A stretch of DNA of 64,000 nucleotides from an uncultured Bacteroidales bacterium. Its GTDB lineage: Bacteria > Bacteroidota > Bacteroidia > Bacteroidales > P3. The stretch is taken from the NCBI GenBank assembly GCA_900317125.1, contig ONFR01000006.1, positions 50,067 through 114,066 on the forward strand. The letters are read 5' to 3'. The position numbers and the translations under genes are program-made. Numbering within the stretch: position 1 is the stretch's first letter; each line of letters opens with the position of its first letter. Of the stretch, positions 51,034 to 61,147 are shown piece after piece. The notes under the pieces are model-generated. The model searched no databases and was not told where the DNA came from. It saw only the letters and a program-made list of their open reading frames with translations.

Positions 51034-53046
51034 ATGAAAAAGTTATTGAGAATTGTCGGGATTGTATTGGCTGCGCTGGCGGCGTTGCTTATCCTGGTGT
51101 TTTTGTGCGGGACGCTGTTCGGCGGGTGCGCTGCACGCAATTATGTGAACAATCACGGCGAAGATTTGCTTGGCCGGAAGGTGAATGTTGACGGTGTGGG
51201 GGTGAATCTGTTCACCGGCCATGTGAAGGTGAAGGGGCTGACGGTGTATGAAGACGACGGCGAGAGCACCTTTGCGGGATTCGACACCCTCGATGTGGGG
51301 GTGAGCCTGCTGCGGATGCTGGGCAAGACGGTGTATGTGCGCCATCTTACCCTTGCTGGACTCGATGTGGAGGTGCTGCACGACGGTAACAGGTTCAATT
51401 TCTCCAGCATCATTGAGCATTTCCAGCAAGATTCGACCGATATGGATGAGCCTGAGGACACGGTGCCAAGCAGCTGGGTGGTGAGCCTGCACGATATGCA
51501 GATAGTGCGCGGCAAGCTCAACTACACCGATGTTCAGCGGCAGAGCCATTGGGGCATGAATGATTTGAATCTGGCGGTGCCCGACTTCACCATCGGGGGG
51601 AGCGAGAACACCGACGCGGGACTGGAGCTGGCCTTCGACGACGGGGGTCGACTGCGTGTGAAGGCGGCAATGAATCCTGCCAACAATTATTTCGACGTGA
51701 CGCTGGGATTGGAGGGGTTCGCCCTCGACCAGGTGCGTCCCTATGTGGTGAACGTGGCGAATGTGGACCAGCTGAGCGGCCATCTCGACCTGGAGGCCCA
51801 GGCGATGGGAATACTGGACAGCCTGATGGACATGAACCTGAAAGTGAAGGCCAACCTCAACGACGTAGCGGTGAGCGACAAGGAACTGGGGACGGTGGCC
51901 AAGCTGCACCATTTGGGTGTTGATGCCCAGCAGATAGTACCTGGCAAGAATGTATACGATATCAACCGCCTAGAAGTCGAGGGGTTGAAGATGCGCTATG
52001 AGCTGTTTGCCGACAGCACCAATACGCTGTCGCGGCTGTTGGCCACCCAGACAGCAGCCGACACCATTGACGAACCCTCCACCGACACGGTGCAAGCGGC
52101 ACAGGCTGCGGCTCCCGCGCCGCTGCGGCTCCGCGTGGGGGTGTTGGATGTGAAGGGAGTGGACTTCACCTTTGTCGACAACACGTTGCCCGACAAGTTC
52201 GAGTTCCCCGTTACGGATTTGAACCTGAAGGCCACCAATCTCACGACTGCCGGGAACAACAATGCCCGGATGATGGCCACGCTGCCCAATGGCGGCAAGG
52301 CTATGGTGGACTGGGAGGGGAATATTTCGGACTGGAAACTGAACCAGCGCCTGCGCTTGAGCATCAAGAATTTCAGACTGACGGAACTGAGCCCTTACAT
52401 GGTGGCTTATTTCGGCATGCCATTCAGCGACGGCGTGTTCAGCTTCACGAGTCTTAACACCATCCGAAACAGTCAGCTGAAAGGCGATAACCGCATCGAC
52501 ATTTTCAAGCCCAATCTGGGCGAGAAGCGCGAGGATGTGAAACCTCAGTTGAGCCTGCCTGTGAGGGCGGCACTGTATATCCTGAAAGACAAGGACGAGA
52601 AGGTGATGCTGCCTGTGCCGGTGAGCGGCAACATCGACAATCCGAAGTTCAACTACATGAAGTTGGTGTGGAAGACGTTGGGCAACCTGATAGTGAAGGT
52701 GGTCACCTCGCCCGCACGTGCCCTGGACAGCATGGCTGTGGACGGTCAGGGGAATATGTTTATCGCCGTCGACCCGAAGGAGCATGATTTCACCTCGGAG
52801 CAGTTCTACCAGATAGACAAGGTGGCCAACCTTGCCAAGATGGACGAGAATGTGGTGCTGTCGCTCACGTTGGCCACCCGACCCGGAGCCAGCGACAAGG
52901 AGGCCGAGAACCACGATCGCCGCAACAAGATACTGCACCACCACCTGAAAGAGCTTGGTGTGCCAGAAAAACAGTTCACCATCACCGTCGCCGAGCCGGA
53001 CAAGGGGGTGAAGCAGGAAGGATACATTGTAGAAATCAAAAATTGA
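51034..53046 (+). CDS. AsmA/DUF748-like envelope protein
   Basis: A 670-residue protein with one N-terminal membrane anchor (LRIVGIVLAALAALLILVFLCGTLF) and a large periplasmic beta-rich part. Repeating units of the AsmA/DUF748 type are visible: LLGRKVNVDGVGVNLFTGHVKVKGLTVY, VYVRHLTLAGLDVEVLHDGNRFNFSSII, then VVSLHDMQIVRGKLNYTD and SWPVxx-like segments, with a C-terminal LTLATRPGASD. Such proteins are thought to bridge the periplasm for lipid movement. The frame is open upstream to 50863, but the ATG at 51034 follows the promoter. It ends 8 nt before the C10-M6 gene start. Confidence 0.8.
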   Translation: MKKLLRIVGIVLAALAALLILVFLCGTLFGGCAARNYVNNHGEDLLGRKVNVDGVGVNLFTGHVKVKGLTVYEDDGESTFAGFDTLDVGVSLLRMLGKTVYVRHLTLAGLDVEVLHDGNRFNFSSIIEHFQQDSTDMDEPEDTVPSSWVVSLHDMQIVRGKLNYTDVQRQSHWGMNDLNLAVPDFTIGGSENTDAGLELAFDDGGRLRVKAAMNPANNYFDVTLGLEGFALDQVRPYVVNVANVDQLSGHLDLEAQAMGILDSLMDMNLKVKANLNDVAVSDKELGTVAKLHHLGVDAQQIVPGKNVYDINRLEVEGLKMRYELFADSTNTLSRLLATQTAADTIDEPSTDTVQAAQAAAPAPLRLRVGVLDVKGVDFTFVDNTLPDKFEFPVTDLNLKATNLTTAGNNNARMMATLPNGGKAMVDWEGNISDWKLNQRLRLSIKNFRLTELSPYMVAYFGMPFSDGVFSFTSLNTIRNSQLKGDNRIDIFKPNLGEKREDVKPQLSLPVRAALYILKDKDEKVMLPVPVSGNIDNPKFNYMKLVWKTLGNLIVKVVTSPARALDSMAVDGQGNMFIAVDPKEHDFTSEQFYQIDKVANLAKMDENVVLSLTLATRPGASDKEAENHDRRNKILHHHLKELGVPEKQFTITVAEPDKGVKQEGYIVEIKN

Positions 53047-53054
53047 CGATAGCC

Positions 53055-56000
53055 ATGAAACCGTTTAGTCTCTTTATTATGGCAATGATGCTGTTTGCTG
53101 TTGCCAATGCACAGAAGTTGAGTCCCCGCCAGATGGAGGAGAATGCAAGGCTGTGGGCCTTGCAGATGAAAGCCGAGAAGTCGGCCAAGGTCAGCCATGT
53201 GGCGGTGGAGGGGATGGAGCATATTGCCGTCTTCAATGTCGAGGGAGGCGGTTTTGTGATTGTGGGCGACGACAGCCGCGCACGCGGGGTGCTGGGCTAC
53301 TCACCAAAAGGCAGAATCGATTCAGCCATGCTGCCCGATAATGTAAAGTATATGCTGGGCGAGTACCAAAGGGAGATAGCGCAGCTGGACACAATGGACC
53401 GCGACCTGGCTGCCGGCATAGCGTCCACCCCCGCCCCCAAGGACGGGTTGCCGGACAGTGTGGCCCCGCTGTTGGTGACGGAGTGGAACCAGTACCGCTT
53501 CGGCTACAACAGCATGGTGCCTGAGGACAGCACCTATGCCGACGACACCACGATGGCCCGTTTCGAAGGACACCCCACGGTGGGGTGTGTGGCCTTGGCC
53601 ATGGGTCAGATTATGCGTTATTGGCAATACCCTCAGCATGGCTATGGCCGCAATTCATACACCTACGAGGGACAGGACACTTGCTGGCGCTACGGCACGG
53701 TGAGCGCGGTTTTCGACTCGGCTACATACGACTACTCCTTGATGCCTTTCAAGCTGACCGCCACCAGCAGCCCCGCGGAAGTGGAGGCTGTGGCGAAACT
53801 GCTGTTCCATTGCGGAGTGGCGAGCAAGATGCACTATAACTCCGACTGCGAGGGCAGCTCGGGTGCCCATGTGCAGACCTGTCTTTTGGGTATGAGGAAA
53901 TACTTCAGCTACAATATGGAAAGCTATTTGGATTTCCGCGACAACCATTCAACCGCCCAGTGGGACAACATGGTCAAGACCGACCTTGCTGCCGGCCGAC
54001 CTGTGTTGTATGCAGGGCAGTCGAACCGCAACGACGACGAGGGCACCGTGGTGGGAGCACACGCCTTTGTGCTCGACGGATATGACACCAACGGCCTCTT
54101 TCATGTCAACTGGGGCTGGGGCGGCAACTGCAACGGCTACTTTTCGACCTCGGCCCTGCGGCCATTGACACAGTACGACTTCACCTCTTTGCAGTATGCC
54201 GTCTTCAATCTGCAACCGGGTTATGCCCATCTGGTGATGGGCAGCGACCTTACGTTGGAGGCTTCCTCGTTCCAGCGTGGCGACAGCATCAAGGGCCAAT
54301 ACAGCATCACCAACGTGGGCGACAGTGTGGGCAGCATGTTTTTCGGGGTGAATATCTATAAACCTGAAGGCGGCTATTACGGTTGTGTCGACGGCCGCCG
54401 TGTGACCGTTGCTCCGGGCGACACGGTGTGGTGCCACTTCGCCTATCCGCTGGATTTGGAGACGGGCACCTACATGGCTTTGATGCAGTACAGCCTCGAC
54501 TCGTTCTATCCCGGCATCACCGTGGACAGGACATACTATCTGGAGGACTTGGGGCATCGTAACGAAGCCGATTTCGACATCTTCGACACCACTTTCCGCA
54601 CCCTGACCAATCTGGTGGTGTTCGTCCGTTTCCGTGGCGACAGTGAGATTGGAACAAGCTATATCATGTTCCGCGATATGTTCTCGATTTCGCCGACAAG
54701 TGTCGAGAAATACTTCAATGCCATGTCGTATGGACATCTGCAATTCAAAACCGTCTTTGCCAAACAGCATCGCAGCGGTTACATCACCTCATACATCGAC
54801 CCCTTCCCGCGGAGCCATTTCCGGCCCTACAGCGATGAGAACCCCGACGGTTATACCGAGCCCTACCCCCAGAGGGGCATCCCGATGCTCGAAGCGCAGC
54901 TGATAGCACGCATCGCCCGTTATGTCGACTCCCTCCATCTGGTGGACGAAAGCGAGATGCTGGACGGTGACGGCGACGGCGACATCGACAACCTCTCCAT
55001 CATCGTGAAAGGCGACGTGGAGGGCTGGAATCAGCTCCTGTGGCCCCACATGGAGTTCTTCCCCCACGACTCGGTGGGTTATCCCGTCACCATCAACGGC
55101 AAAAGAGTGAACGCATTCAATTTCGAGTTCGAAGGTTCGGGCGAGCAGTATTTCTCGTCGAAAGTCTTCTGCCACGAGATGTGCCATTCCATTGGCCTTC
55201 CCGATTTGTACCATTATAACTATCATCAGGATGTGCTTCCCGTGGTCTACGACCTGATGAGCTCTGGCATCCAGTGCCATCCTTCGGCCATCTACAAGCA
55301 CAAGATACTCCATTTTACCGGCGAGCCGAAACAGATTACCCGCAACGGCACCTACGTGGTATCCAGCAACGGCAGCTCGGAAGAGAACAACCTCTATTAC
55401 ATCAAGTCGTCCATCGATACGAACCAATGGTACACCATCGAGTACCGTTATTCCCGCGACCCCTTCGAGTCCTCCCTGCCCGGCAGCGGACTGGTGATAG
55501 GCCGCTGGATGGACACAGTGTCGCGGAATATCGTGTGGAGCGGTAACGCCTTCTACGATTTCTCCACCCACCCCAATGCTTACTGGACATTCCGTCCGGG
55601 CAGCAGTGTCGACTCGGTGAACGGGATGGTCAACCAGTCCCTCTTCTCCGCTGCAGAAGGCCGCACATCCTTCGGACCCGATACCGACCCGCATCCCTAC
55701 CTCGCCGACGGCACCCCCGAACGCTCGTTCCGCATCTACAACATCAACGAGCACGGCAATACCTGCTCCTTCTCGGTCGAGTTCCTCAACGGTGGTGTCG
55801 AGGAACCCGTGGCGCAGACCTCGGGCAGTTCGCGATTCTTGCTCTATCCCAACCCCGCCACATCGAGTGTCGAGGTGCAGCTGACGCAGGGCGTTTCGTA
55901 CAGGGACGATTGCCAGTTGGCAGTGCTCGATGCCGTGGGACACGAGCTCATGCGAAACCGTGTGTCCGGTGGCCGGTGCCATATCGACACACACAAGTTG

Positions 56001-56072
56001 CCGTCTGGAGTCTATTTCGTCACACTCACCACACCTGCCGGCACCACCACACAAAAACTAATCATTCAATAA
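53055..56072 (+). CDS. Secreted dual-protease fusion: C10 cysteine peptidase plus M6-type metallopeptidase, T9SS type A domain
   Basis: A 1005-residue exported protein with signal peptide (FAVANAQ). A propeptide (to about 140) precedes a C10 core: Gln of TEWNQ, nucleophile C178 in [17 protein letters not shown]336 in [11 protein letters not shown], and an intact NWGWGG (N352, W353, W355). A CARDB-like beta domain follows (about 390-490). A second catalytic unit matches M6 (immune inhibitor A-like) peptidases: [22 protein letters not shown], a Ca-type DGDGDGDID, and [11 protein letters not shown] (H707, E708, H711). A type A sorting domain closes the protein ([15 protein letters not shown] to QKLIIQ). 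Two complete protease centres of different mechanism in one T9SS cargo is unusual to my knowledge. The frame is uninterrupted. Confidence 0.9.
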   Translation: MKPFSLFIMAMMLFAVANAQKLSPRQMEENARLWALQMKAEKSAKVSHVAVEGMEHIAVFNVEGGGFVIVGDDSRARGVLGYSPKGRIDSAMLPDNVKYMLGEYQREIAQLDTMDRDLAAGIASTPAPKDGLPDSVAPLLVTEWNQYRFGYNSMVPEDSTYADDTTMARFEGHPTVGCVALAMGQIMRYWQYPQHGYGRNSYTYEGQDTCWRYGTVSAVFDSATYDYSLMPFKLTATSSPAEVEAVAKLLFHCGVASKMHYNSDCEGSSGAHVQTCLLGMRKYFSYNMESYLDFRDNHSTAQWDNMVKTDLAAGRPVLYAGQSNRNDDEGTVVGAHAFVLDGYDTNGLFHVNWGWGGNCNGYFSTSALRPLTQYDFTSLQYAVFNLQPGYAHLVMGSDLTLEASSFQRGDSIKGQYSITNVGDSVGSMFFGVNIYKPEGGYYGCVDGRRVTVAPGDTVWCHFAYPLDLETGTYMALMQYSLDSFYPGITVDRTYYLEDLGHRNEADFDIFDTTFRTLTNLVVFVRFRGDSEIGTSYIMFRDMFSISPTSVEKYFNAMSYGHLQFKTVFAKQHRSGYITSYIDPFPRSHFRPYSDENPDGYTEPYPQRGIPMLEAQLIARIARYVDSLHLVDESEMLDGDGDGDIDNLSIIVKGDVEGWNQLLWPHMEFFPHDSVGYPVTINGKRVNAFNFEFEGSGEQYFSSKVFCHEMCHSIGLPDLYHYNYHQDVLPVVYDLMSSGIQCHPSAIYKHKILHFTGEPKQITRNGTYVVSSNGSSEENNLYYIKSSIDTNQWYTIEYRYSRDPFESSLPGSGLVIGRWMDTVSRNIVWSGNAFYDFSTHPNAYWTFRPGSSVDSVNGMVNQSLFSAAEGRTSFGPDTDPHPYLADGTPERSFRIYNINEHGNTCSFSVEFLNGGVEEPVAQTSGSSRFLLYPNPATSSVEVQLTQGVSYRDDCQLAVLDAVGHELMRNRVSGGRCHIDTHKLPSGVYFVTLTTPAGTTTQKLIIQ

Positions 56073-56082
56073 TATTACGAAC

Positions 56083-56946
56083 ATGGGCGTTACTAAATGG
56101 ATATTCACCGGCTTGGGCTGGGTCACCTTAGGGCCTATAGGGGCCTTGCTAGGTTATTTCTTAGGCAGCACGATAGAGGGTCGCACCCAAGGGATTCCGC
56201 GCTTTAACCACCGACTTGGCGACAGCAACTACACCATGGGCTCCGACGGCAAGCCCCACAGGCGTTTCCACAATACCGGCACCCAGGACGACATCGACGT
56301 TGCCCTGCTGGTCCTGATAGCCTCGGTGATGAAGGCTGACGGCACGGTGCACCGCTCCGAACTCGACTATGTGAAACGCTTCCTAGCCAAGAATTACGGC
56401 GAGGAAAAGGGAAAGGTGCTGTTAGGCATGCTCCGCGACCTGGTGAAACCCGAAACCTACATCGACATCGATGCCGTGTGTCTGCAAATCAAGCAGAACA
56501 CCGACTACACCACGCGCTACCACATGGTCGACTTCCTCTTTGGGCTCTCCGTGACCGACAACTCCTACACCACCACCGAGAACACCGTCATGAGGGCCAT
56601 CAGCTTCAGGCTCGGCATCAATCAGCGCGACTACATCTCCATGTTCACCCGCCACGTCAGCTCCAAAACCCGCAACCGGGGCAGTGCGAACGGCGGGGGA
56701 TACTCCAGCAGCAGCTACTCAAGCACCTCCTCCTCCAGCGCCTACTCCGACCCCTATAAAGTGCTGGGTCTCGACAGCTCCGCCACCGACGAGGAGGTGA
56801 AGAAAGCCTATCGCCGTCTGGCCATGAAATACCACCCCGACAAAGTGGAGAACATGGGCGAGGAAGTGAAGAAAAGCGCCGAAGCGCAGTTCCGAAAGAT
56901 AAACGAAGCCTACGAGCAAATCAAAACCGCTCGCGGGATGAAATGA
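56083..56946 (+). CDS. TerB-DnaJ protein (DjlA-like)
   Basis: A 287-residue protein. The hydrophobic Gly-rich N-terminus ([19 protein letters not shown]) may insert in the membrane. Residues about 67-195 form a TerB-like helical domain ([33 protein letters not shown]). A Ser/Tyr-rich linker leads to a C-terminal J domain ([35 protein letters not shown] present). J domains stimulate DnaK ATPase, so it is a co-chaperone, possibly for envelope proteins. It lies 10 nt after the dual-protease gene and may be co-transcribed with it. Confidence 0.92.
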   Translation: MGVTKWIFTGLGWVTLGPIGALLGYFLGSTIEGRTQGIPRFNHRLGDSNYTMGSDGKPHRRFHNTGTQDDIDVALLVLIASVMKADGTVHRSELDYVKRFLAKNYGEEKGKVLLGMLRDLVKPETYIDIDAVCLQIKQNTDYTTRYHMVDFLFGLSVTDNSYTTTENTVMRAISFRLGINQRDYISMFTRHVSSKTRNRGSANGGGYSSSSYSSTSSSSAYSDPYKVLGLDSSATDEEVKKAYRRLAMKYHPDKVENMGEEVKKSAEAQFRKINEAYEQIKTARGMK

Positions 56947-57013
56947 CGCGTCGCTCTCGGTCCCGTCGACCTGCACCCGTCGGGTTCAGTCGTTTTCCCG
57001 AATCTGCGACAAC

Positions 57014-59377
57014 TCAGTTGCCGAAATTGGCCACACCGCCACCCTTGGTATTGCCCTTGAGCGATTTATACAGCTCGCTCTGAATTTGAGTACGGATGTT
57101 CATCTGCGCCAGTTTGTTGGGCGTGGCGTTCGGATATACCCTGTTGGAGAGGAACACATAAATGAGGCCGCAGTCCGGGTCCGCCCAAACCATTGTGCCG
57201 GTGAAACCCGTGTGGCCGTAGCTGTTCTGCGAAGCCTCGTCGCAGCAACTGCCGCCCGTGCTGTGCATCAGCGGCTTGTCGAATCCCAGCCCCCTCCGGC
57301 ATCCCTGCATGGCGAAATGCCGTTGGTTGAACATTTCTATGGTCTCCTTTTTCAGATAGCGCTTGCCCTTGTACGTGCCGCCGTTCAGCAGCATCTGCAA
57401 TATCTTGGCCAGGTCGTCCGCTGTGCTGAACAGTCCTGCGTGGCCCGAAACACCGCCCATCGCGTAGGCGTTCTCGTCGTGCACCACTCCGCGCACCAGG
57501 CGGTGGCGGTAGTGGTCGTCCCGCTCCGTCGGAGCGATGAGGTTGGTGTCCACCCCGTGCTCTGTGGGGTTGTAGAACGTGTGGGTCAGCTCCATGGGGG
57601 CGTAGAAATGGCGATGCACAAAGATGTCGAGCCGTTGACCCGACACCTGCTGCACCAACTGCCCGAGCAGGATGAACCCAAGGTCGCTGTAGACATATTC
57701 CGTCTTCGGCAGCAGCGGAGTGGCCGTCACCTGTTCTATCACACTGGCCAGCGGGTCGTCCGCCGTCTGCGCCTTCTTCCAGTACGTGTCAAAAGCCTTC
57801 AGACGCCCCATGTGGCTCAACGCCTGCAGTATGGTGATTTTCTCCTTGTCCGTGTGCTTCAGGTAGGGGAGGTAGCGGCTCAGCGGGTCGTTCAGCTTCA
57901 CCTTGCCCGTCTCCACCAGCTTCATCATGGCCAGGGTGGTGGACACCATCTTGGTCACCGAAGCGATGTCGTACATCGTGTTCATGGTCACAGGAGCCGC
58001 GTTGCTGTCGTAAGTCAGGTGGCCGAACGCCTTGCGGTACAGCAGGCGGCCGTTCTGCATGGCCAGCACCTGGCATCCCGGGTAGGCTCCCTTCTCGATG
58101 CCGTCGCGTGCAATGCTGTCGATGCTGGGCAGCGTGGCCGTGGCCAGCGCCCGCACAATCGAGTCGCAGCGCAGACTGTCCTCCCTCGTGGGCACATGCC
58201 AGCGGTCGGGGTGAAGGTCGGAGCAGCCGTGGTAATACTTGCTCCGCAACACCCTACGGCAGCGCACATCGATAAGGTCCTGCAAATCCTTGTCGTCCCT
58301 GGCAGCCGAGCAGATGGCGTCGATGGCCGCAGGCACATCGGGCGGCAGCAGCAGGATGTCGCTCCCGGCCATCAACGCCGCCAGCGACTCGTTCCCGCCC
58401 GTGTAGTATTTCGTCACACCCTTCATGTCCAGCCCGTCGGTAATCACCAGTCCCTTGAAGTTAAGCTTCTTTCTCAGCAGGTCGCCGACAACGTGGCTCG
58501 ACAGCGATGACGGGTGGTTGCTCTCCTCCTCATAGGCGTTCACCTGCAGGTGAGCCGTCATCACCCCTTCCACACCCGCGTCTATCAGCTGGCGGAAAGG
58601 GTAGAGGTCCACCGTATCCATATATTCCCGCGTGTGGTTGATCACCGGCAGGTCGAAATGGCTGTCGGTCTCTGTGTCGCCGTGGCCCGGAAAATGCTTG
58701 GCCACCGCCATCACTCCCTGGCTCTGCAGCCCCTTCATATATTGTATGCCCAGCGAGGCCACACGCTTCGGGTCGTCGCTGAACGACCGCGGTCCGATGA
58801 CGGGGTTCCGCGGATTGCTGTTGATGTCCACCACAGGGGCGAAATTCACTTGTATGCCCATATTGCGGCATTGCAGCCCGATCTCGCGCCCCATGTCGTA
58901 CAGCAGGGCGTCCATCTCCGGCGGCAGCGTTCCCCACGTCCCGTTCTGCGGAAACGCGTAGCAGTCCTTCAACCGCATCCCCAGTCCCCACTCGGCGTCG
59001 ATGCACACCAGCAGTGGCACCTGGCTCAACGACTGGAACCGCTTCACGAGGGGCAGCGTCTGCTTAGCCGTCCCCACAAAGAAACACACGCCGCCCACCT
59101 CCGTCTCCCTCAGCAGCTGCTCGAAATCGCGCTGCCGCGTTCCCTCCAAGTCCAGGGGCACACGTATCACCATCAGCTGCGCCACCTTCTGCCGCAGTGT
59201 CATGTCGCGCATCGTAGCGTCCACCCACGCCGTCGCCATCCGCGGCGTGCCCCGTTTGGCCGAAGCCGCCGCACCCTGTATCGACCGCGACGAACGTTTC
59301 ATTCCACGTACCTGACCCTCGCACACCATCGTGCCCAGCAGCACTGCAACACACAATATTACAAACTTTTTACTCAT
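57014..59377 (-). CDS. GH3 N-acetylhexosaminidase-like / beta-lactamase-like fusion protein
   Basis: A 787-residue exported protein with signal peptide (ILCVAVLLGTMVCEGQ). Residues about 45-390 are a GH3 catalytic domain of the NagZ type: KHFPGHGDTETDSHFDLP with the Asp/His dyad, and ITDGLDMKGV with the nucleophile Asp. Residues about 430-770 are a class C beta-lactamase/transpeptidase-like domain with the SxxK motif SVTK and YSDLG. This fusion occurs in Bacteroidota and suggests peptidoglycan or muropeptide processing. The start at 59377 opens the signal peptide; the frame extends nine codons upstream over the -7 box. Confidence 0.92.
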   Translation of the reverse strand: MSKKFVILCVAVLLGTMVCEGQVRGMKRSSRSIQGAAASAKRGTPRMATAWVDATMRDMTLRQKVAQLMVIRVPLDLEGTRQRDFEQLLRETEVGGVCFFVGTAKQTLPLVKRFQSLSQVPLLVCIDAEWGLGMRLKDCYAFPQNGTWGTLPPEMDALLYDMGREIGLQCRNMGIQVNFAPVVDINSNPRNPVIGPRSFSDDPKRVASLGIQYMKGLQSQGVMAVAKHFPGHGDTETDSHFDLPVINHTREYMDTVDLYPFRQLIDAGVEGVMTAHLQVNAYEEESNHPSSLSSHVVGDLLRKKLNFKGLVITDGLDMKGVTKYYTGGNESLAALMAGSDILLLPPDVPAAIDAICSAARDDKDLQDLIDVRCRRVLRSKYYHGCSDLHPDRWHVPTREDSLRCDSIVRALATATLPSIDSIARDGIEKGAYPGCQVLAMQNGRLLYRKAFGHLTYDSNAAPVTMNTMYDIASVTKMVSTTLAMMKLVETGKVKLNDPLSRYLPYLKHTDKEKITILQALSHMGRLKAFDTYWKKAQTADDPLASVIEQVTATPLLPKTEYVYSDLGFILLGQLVQQVSGQRLDIFVHRHFYAPMELTHTFYNPTEHGVDTNLIAPTERDDHYRHRLVRGVVHDENAYAMGGVSGHAGLFSTADDLAKILQMLLNGGTYKGKRYLKKETIEMFNQRHFAMQGCRRGLGFDKPLMHSTGGSCCDEASQNSYGHTGFTGTMVWADPDCGLIYVFLSNRVYPNATPNKLAQMNIRTQIQSELYKSLKGNTKGGGVANFGN

Positions 59378-59401
59378 GACAGACTGAATAGATATTTTCT
59401 G

Positions 59402-59448
59402 CAAAAATACACAAATTTTTTATTATTGAGAATAAAAGCGTATATTTG
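59402..59448. promoter_or_regulatory. Divergent -7 boxes for the GH3 fusion and glyA
   Basis: The minus strand reads TATTTTTG at 59402-59409, 25 bp from the GH3-fusion ATG. The plus strand reads TATATTTG at 59441-59448, 43 bp from the glyA ATG. Neither has a perfect -33 TTTG. Confidence 0.55.
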
Positions 59449-59490
59449 CAGAACGATAAAATAATACTATTCATTTAATACATAATTGAT

Positions 59491-60771
59491 ATGCAAAGAG
59501 ATACCGCAATTTTCGATCTCATCCAGAAAGAGAGAGAACGTCAGACCAAGGGCATTGAGCTTATCGCGTCTGAAAATTTTGTAAGCGACCAAGTCATGGA
59601 AGCCATGGGCTCCGTGATGACCAACAAATATGCCGAAGGCTATCCCGGCAAACGCTACTACGGCGGCTGCCAGATTGTGGACCAAAGCGAAACCATCGCC
59701 ATCGAGCGCGCCAAGCAGCTCTACGGTGCCTGCTGGGCCAACGTGCAGCCCCATAGCGGTGCCCAGGCCAACATGGCAGTCTTTCTGGCATGCCTCAACG
59801 CCGGCGACACCTTCATGGGCATGGATCTCAACCATGGTGGCCACCTCAGCCATGGCAGTCCCGTCAACTTCTCTGGCATCATGTACAAAGTTGTCGGCTA
59901 TCAAGTAAAAGAAGAGACCGGCACCGTAGACTACGACGACATGGAGAAGAAGGCCCTCGAGTTCCGTCCCAAGCTCATTATTGGTGGCGGCTCTGCCTAC
60001 AGCCGCGATTGGGATTGGGAGCGCATGCGTGAAATCGCCGACAAAATCGGCGCCATCCTCATGGGCGACATCAGCCACCCCTCCGGCCTCATCGCTAAGG
60101 GCTACCTCAACAACGCCGTGAAGTATTGCCACATCGTCACCACCACCACCCACAAAACCCTCCGCGGACCCCGTGGCGGTATGATTCTTATGGGCGAAGA
60201 CTTCGACAATCCTTGGGGCAAGACCACCCCGAAGGGCGAAATCAAGAAAATGAGCGCCCTGCTCGACAGCGCCGTCTTCCCCGGCACTCAGGGCGGCCCC
60301 CTCGAGCACGTCATTGCTGCTAAAGCCGTCGCCTTCGGCGAAGCTCTGACCGACAGCTACGACCAATACATCCAGCAGGTGATGAAGAACTCCAAGGTGA
60401 TGTGTGAAGCCTTCATCAACAAAGGCTACAAAGTCATCAGCGGTGGCACCGACAACCACCTCATGCTCATCGACCTCCGCACCAAGTTCCCCGAACTCAC
60501 TGGTAAAGAAGCCGAGAACGCACTCGTCGCCGCCGACATCACCGTCAACAAGAACATGGTTCCCTTCGACAGCCGCAGCGCCTTCAAGACCAGTGGTCTC
60601 CGTGTCGGAACTCCCGCCATCACCACCCGTGGCCTGAAAGAGAATGATATGCCCGTCATTGTTGACATGATCGACACCGTCCTCTGCCATCCCACCGACG
60701 AGGACGTCCGCGCCAAGATCACCGGCCAGGTCAACGAGATGATGCAGAACCGTCCACTCTTCGCCTGGTAG
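59491..60771 (+). CDS. glyA: Serine hydroxymethyltransferase
   Basis: A PLP enzyme interconverting serine and glycine with tetrahydrofolate, supplying one-carbon units. The 426 residues open with [69 protein letters not shown] and the PLP lysine in [15 protein letters not shown] are present. [24 protein letters not shown] and [12 protein letters not shown] follow. Length and motifs are complete. A repeat array starts 8 bp after its stop codon. Confidence 0.98.
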   Translation: MQRDTAIFDLIQKERERQTKGIELIASENFVSDQVMEAMGSVMTNKYAEGYPGKRYYGGCQIVDQSETIAIERAKQLYGACWANVQPHSGAQANMAVFLACLNAGDTFMGMDLNHGGHLSHGSPVNFSGIMYKVVGYQVKEETGTVDYDDMEKKALEFRPKLIIGGGSAYSRDWDWERMREIADKIGAILMGDISHPSGLIAKGYLNNAVKYCHIVTTTTHKTLRGPRGGMILMGEDFDNPWGKTTPKGEIKKMSALLDSAVFPGTQGGPLEHVIAAKAVAFGEALTDSYDQYIQQVMKNSKVMCEAFINKGYKVISGGTDNHLMLIDLRTKFPELTGKEAENALVAADITVNKNMVPFDSRSAFKTSGLRVGTPAITTRGLKENDMPVIVDMIDTVLCHPTDEDVRAKITGQVNEMMQNRPLFAW

Positions 60772-60779
60772 TCAAAACA

Positions 60780-60860
60780 AATTGAGAATTGAGAATTGAG
60801 ACCCGCCGAGCGGTTATTCTCAATTCTCAATTTTCCCCTCTCAACTCTCAATTCAAAACT
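60780..60860. repeat. glyA: ATTGAGA-unit inverted array after glyA
   Basis: AATTGAGAATTGAGAA (60780-60795) is perfectly inverted as TTCTCAATTCTCAATT (60817-60832) around a GC-rich centre. CTCTCAACTCTCAATTC continues toward the next start codon. Confidence 0.85.
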
Positions 60861-60866
60861 CGTGAC

Positions 60867-61025
60867 ATGACCAAAGAGTATGAGCAGCGAAAAAGTGACG
60901 GCCCCGAACCGATGTGGTACCACATCCTCAACACAGTCGTGAGGCTATGCCTCTTTATTGTTGCCATACTGTTCCTCCTCATGGTGATATTCCCCAAAGG
61001 CCTATGGTTGGAAATGTTCAATTAA
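60867..61025 (+). CDS. 52-residue single-span membrane protein
   Basis: A small protein starting at the ATG at 60867. A hydrophilic N-terminus (MTKEYEQRKSDGPEPMWYHI) precedes one strong membrane helix (VVRLCLFIVAILFLLMVIF) and a short tail PKGLWLEMFN. I do not recognise a family. Support comes from the sensible membrane topology, a clear start shortly after the glyA repeat array, and placement between glyA and galE, with repeat arrays on both sides. The frame extends upstream into the array but without a plausible N-terminus. Confidence 0.6.
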   Translation: MTKEYEQRKSDGPEPMWYHILNTVVRLCLFIVAILFLLMVIFPKGLWLEMFN

Positions 61026-61035
61026 GAATGTGTGA

Positions 61036-61147
61036 ATGCGTTAATCCGTTAATTTGTTATTTCGTAAATTGACTAACACATTAACACAATAACACGTTAA
61101 CACATTCTCTCAATTCTCAATTCTCCCCTCTCAATTCTCAATTCAAA
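61036..61147. repeat. galE: CGTTAAT and TTCTCAA heptad arrays before galE
   Basis: GCGTTAATCCGTTAATTTGTTATTTCG-like units and their ACATTAACACAATAACACGTTAACAC counterpart are followed by CTCAATTCTCAATTC units. The array ends at the galE ATG (61148). Confidence 0.8.

Noticed and set aside
57086..58510. 474-codon plus-strand frame opposite the GH3/beta-lactamase fusion
   Set aside because: It overlaps clear GH3 and SxxK motifs on the other strand; the translated product has no domain features.
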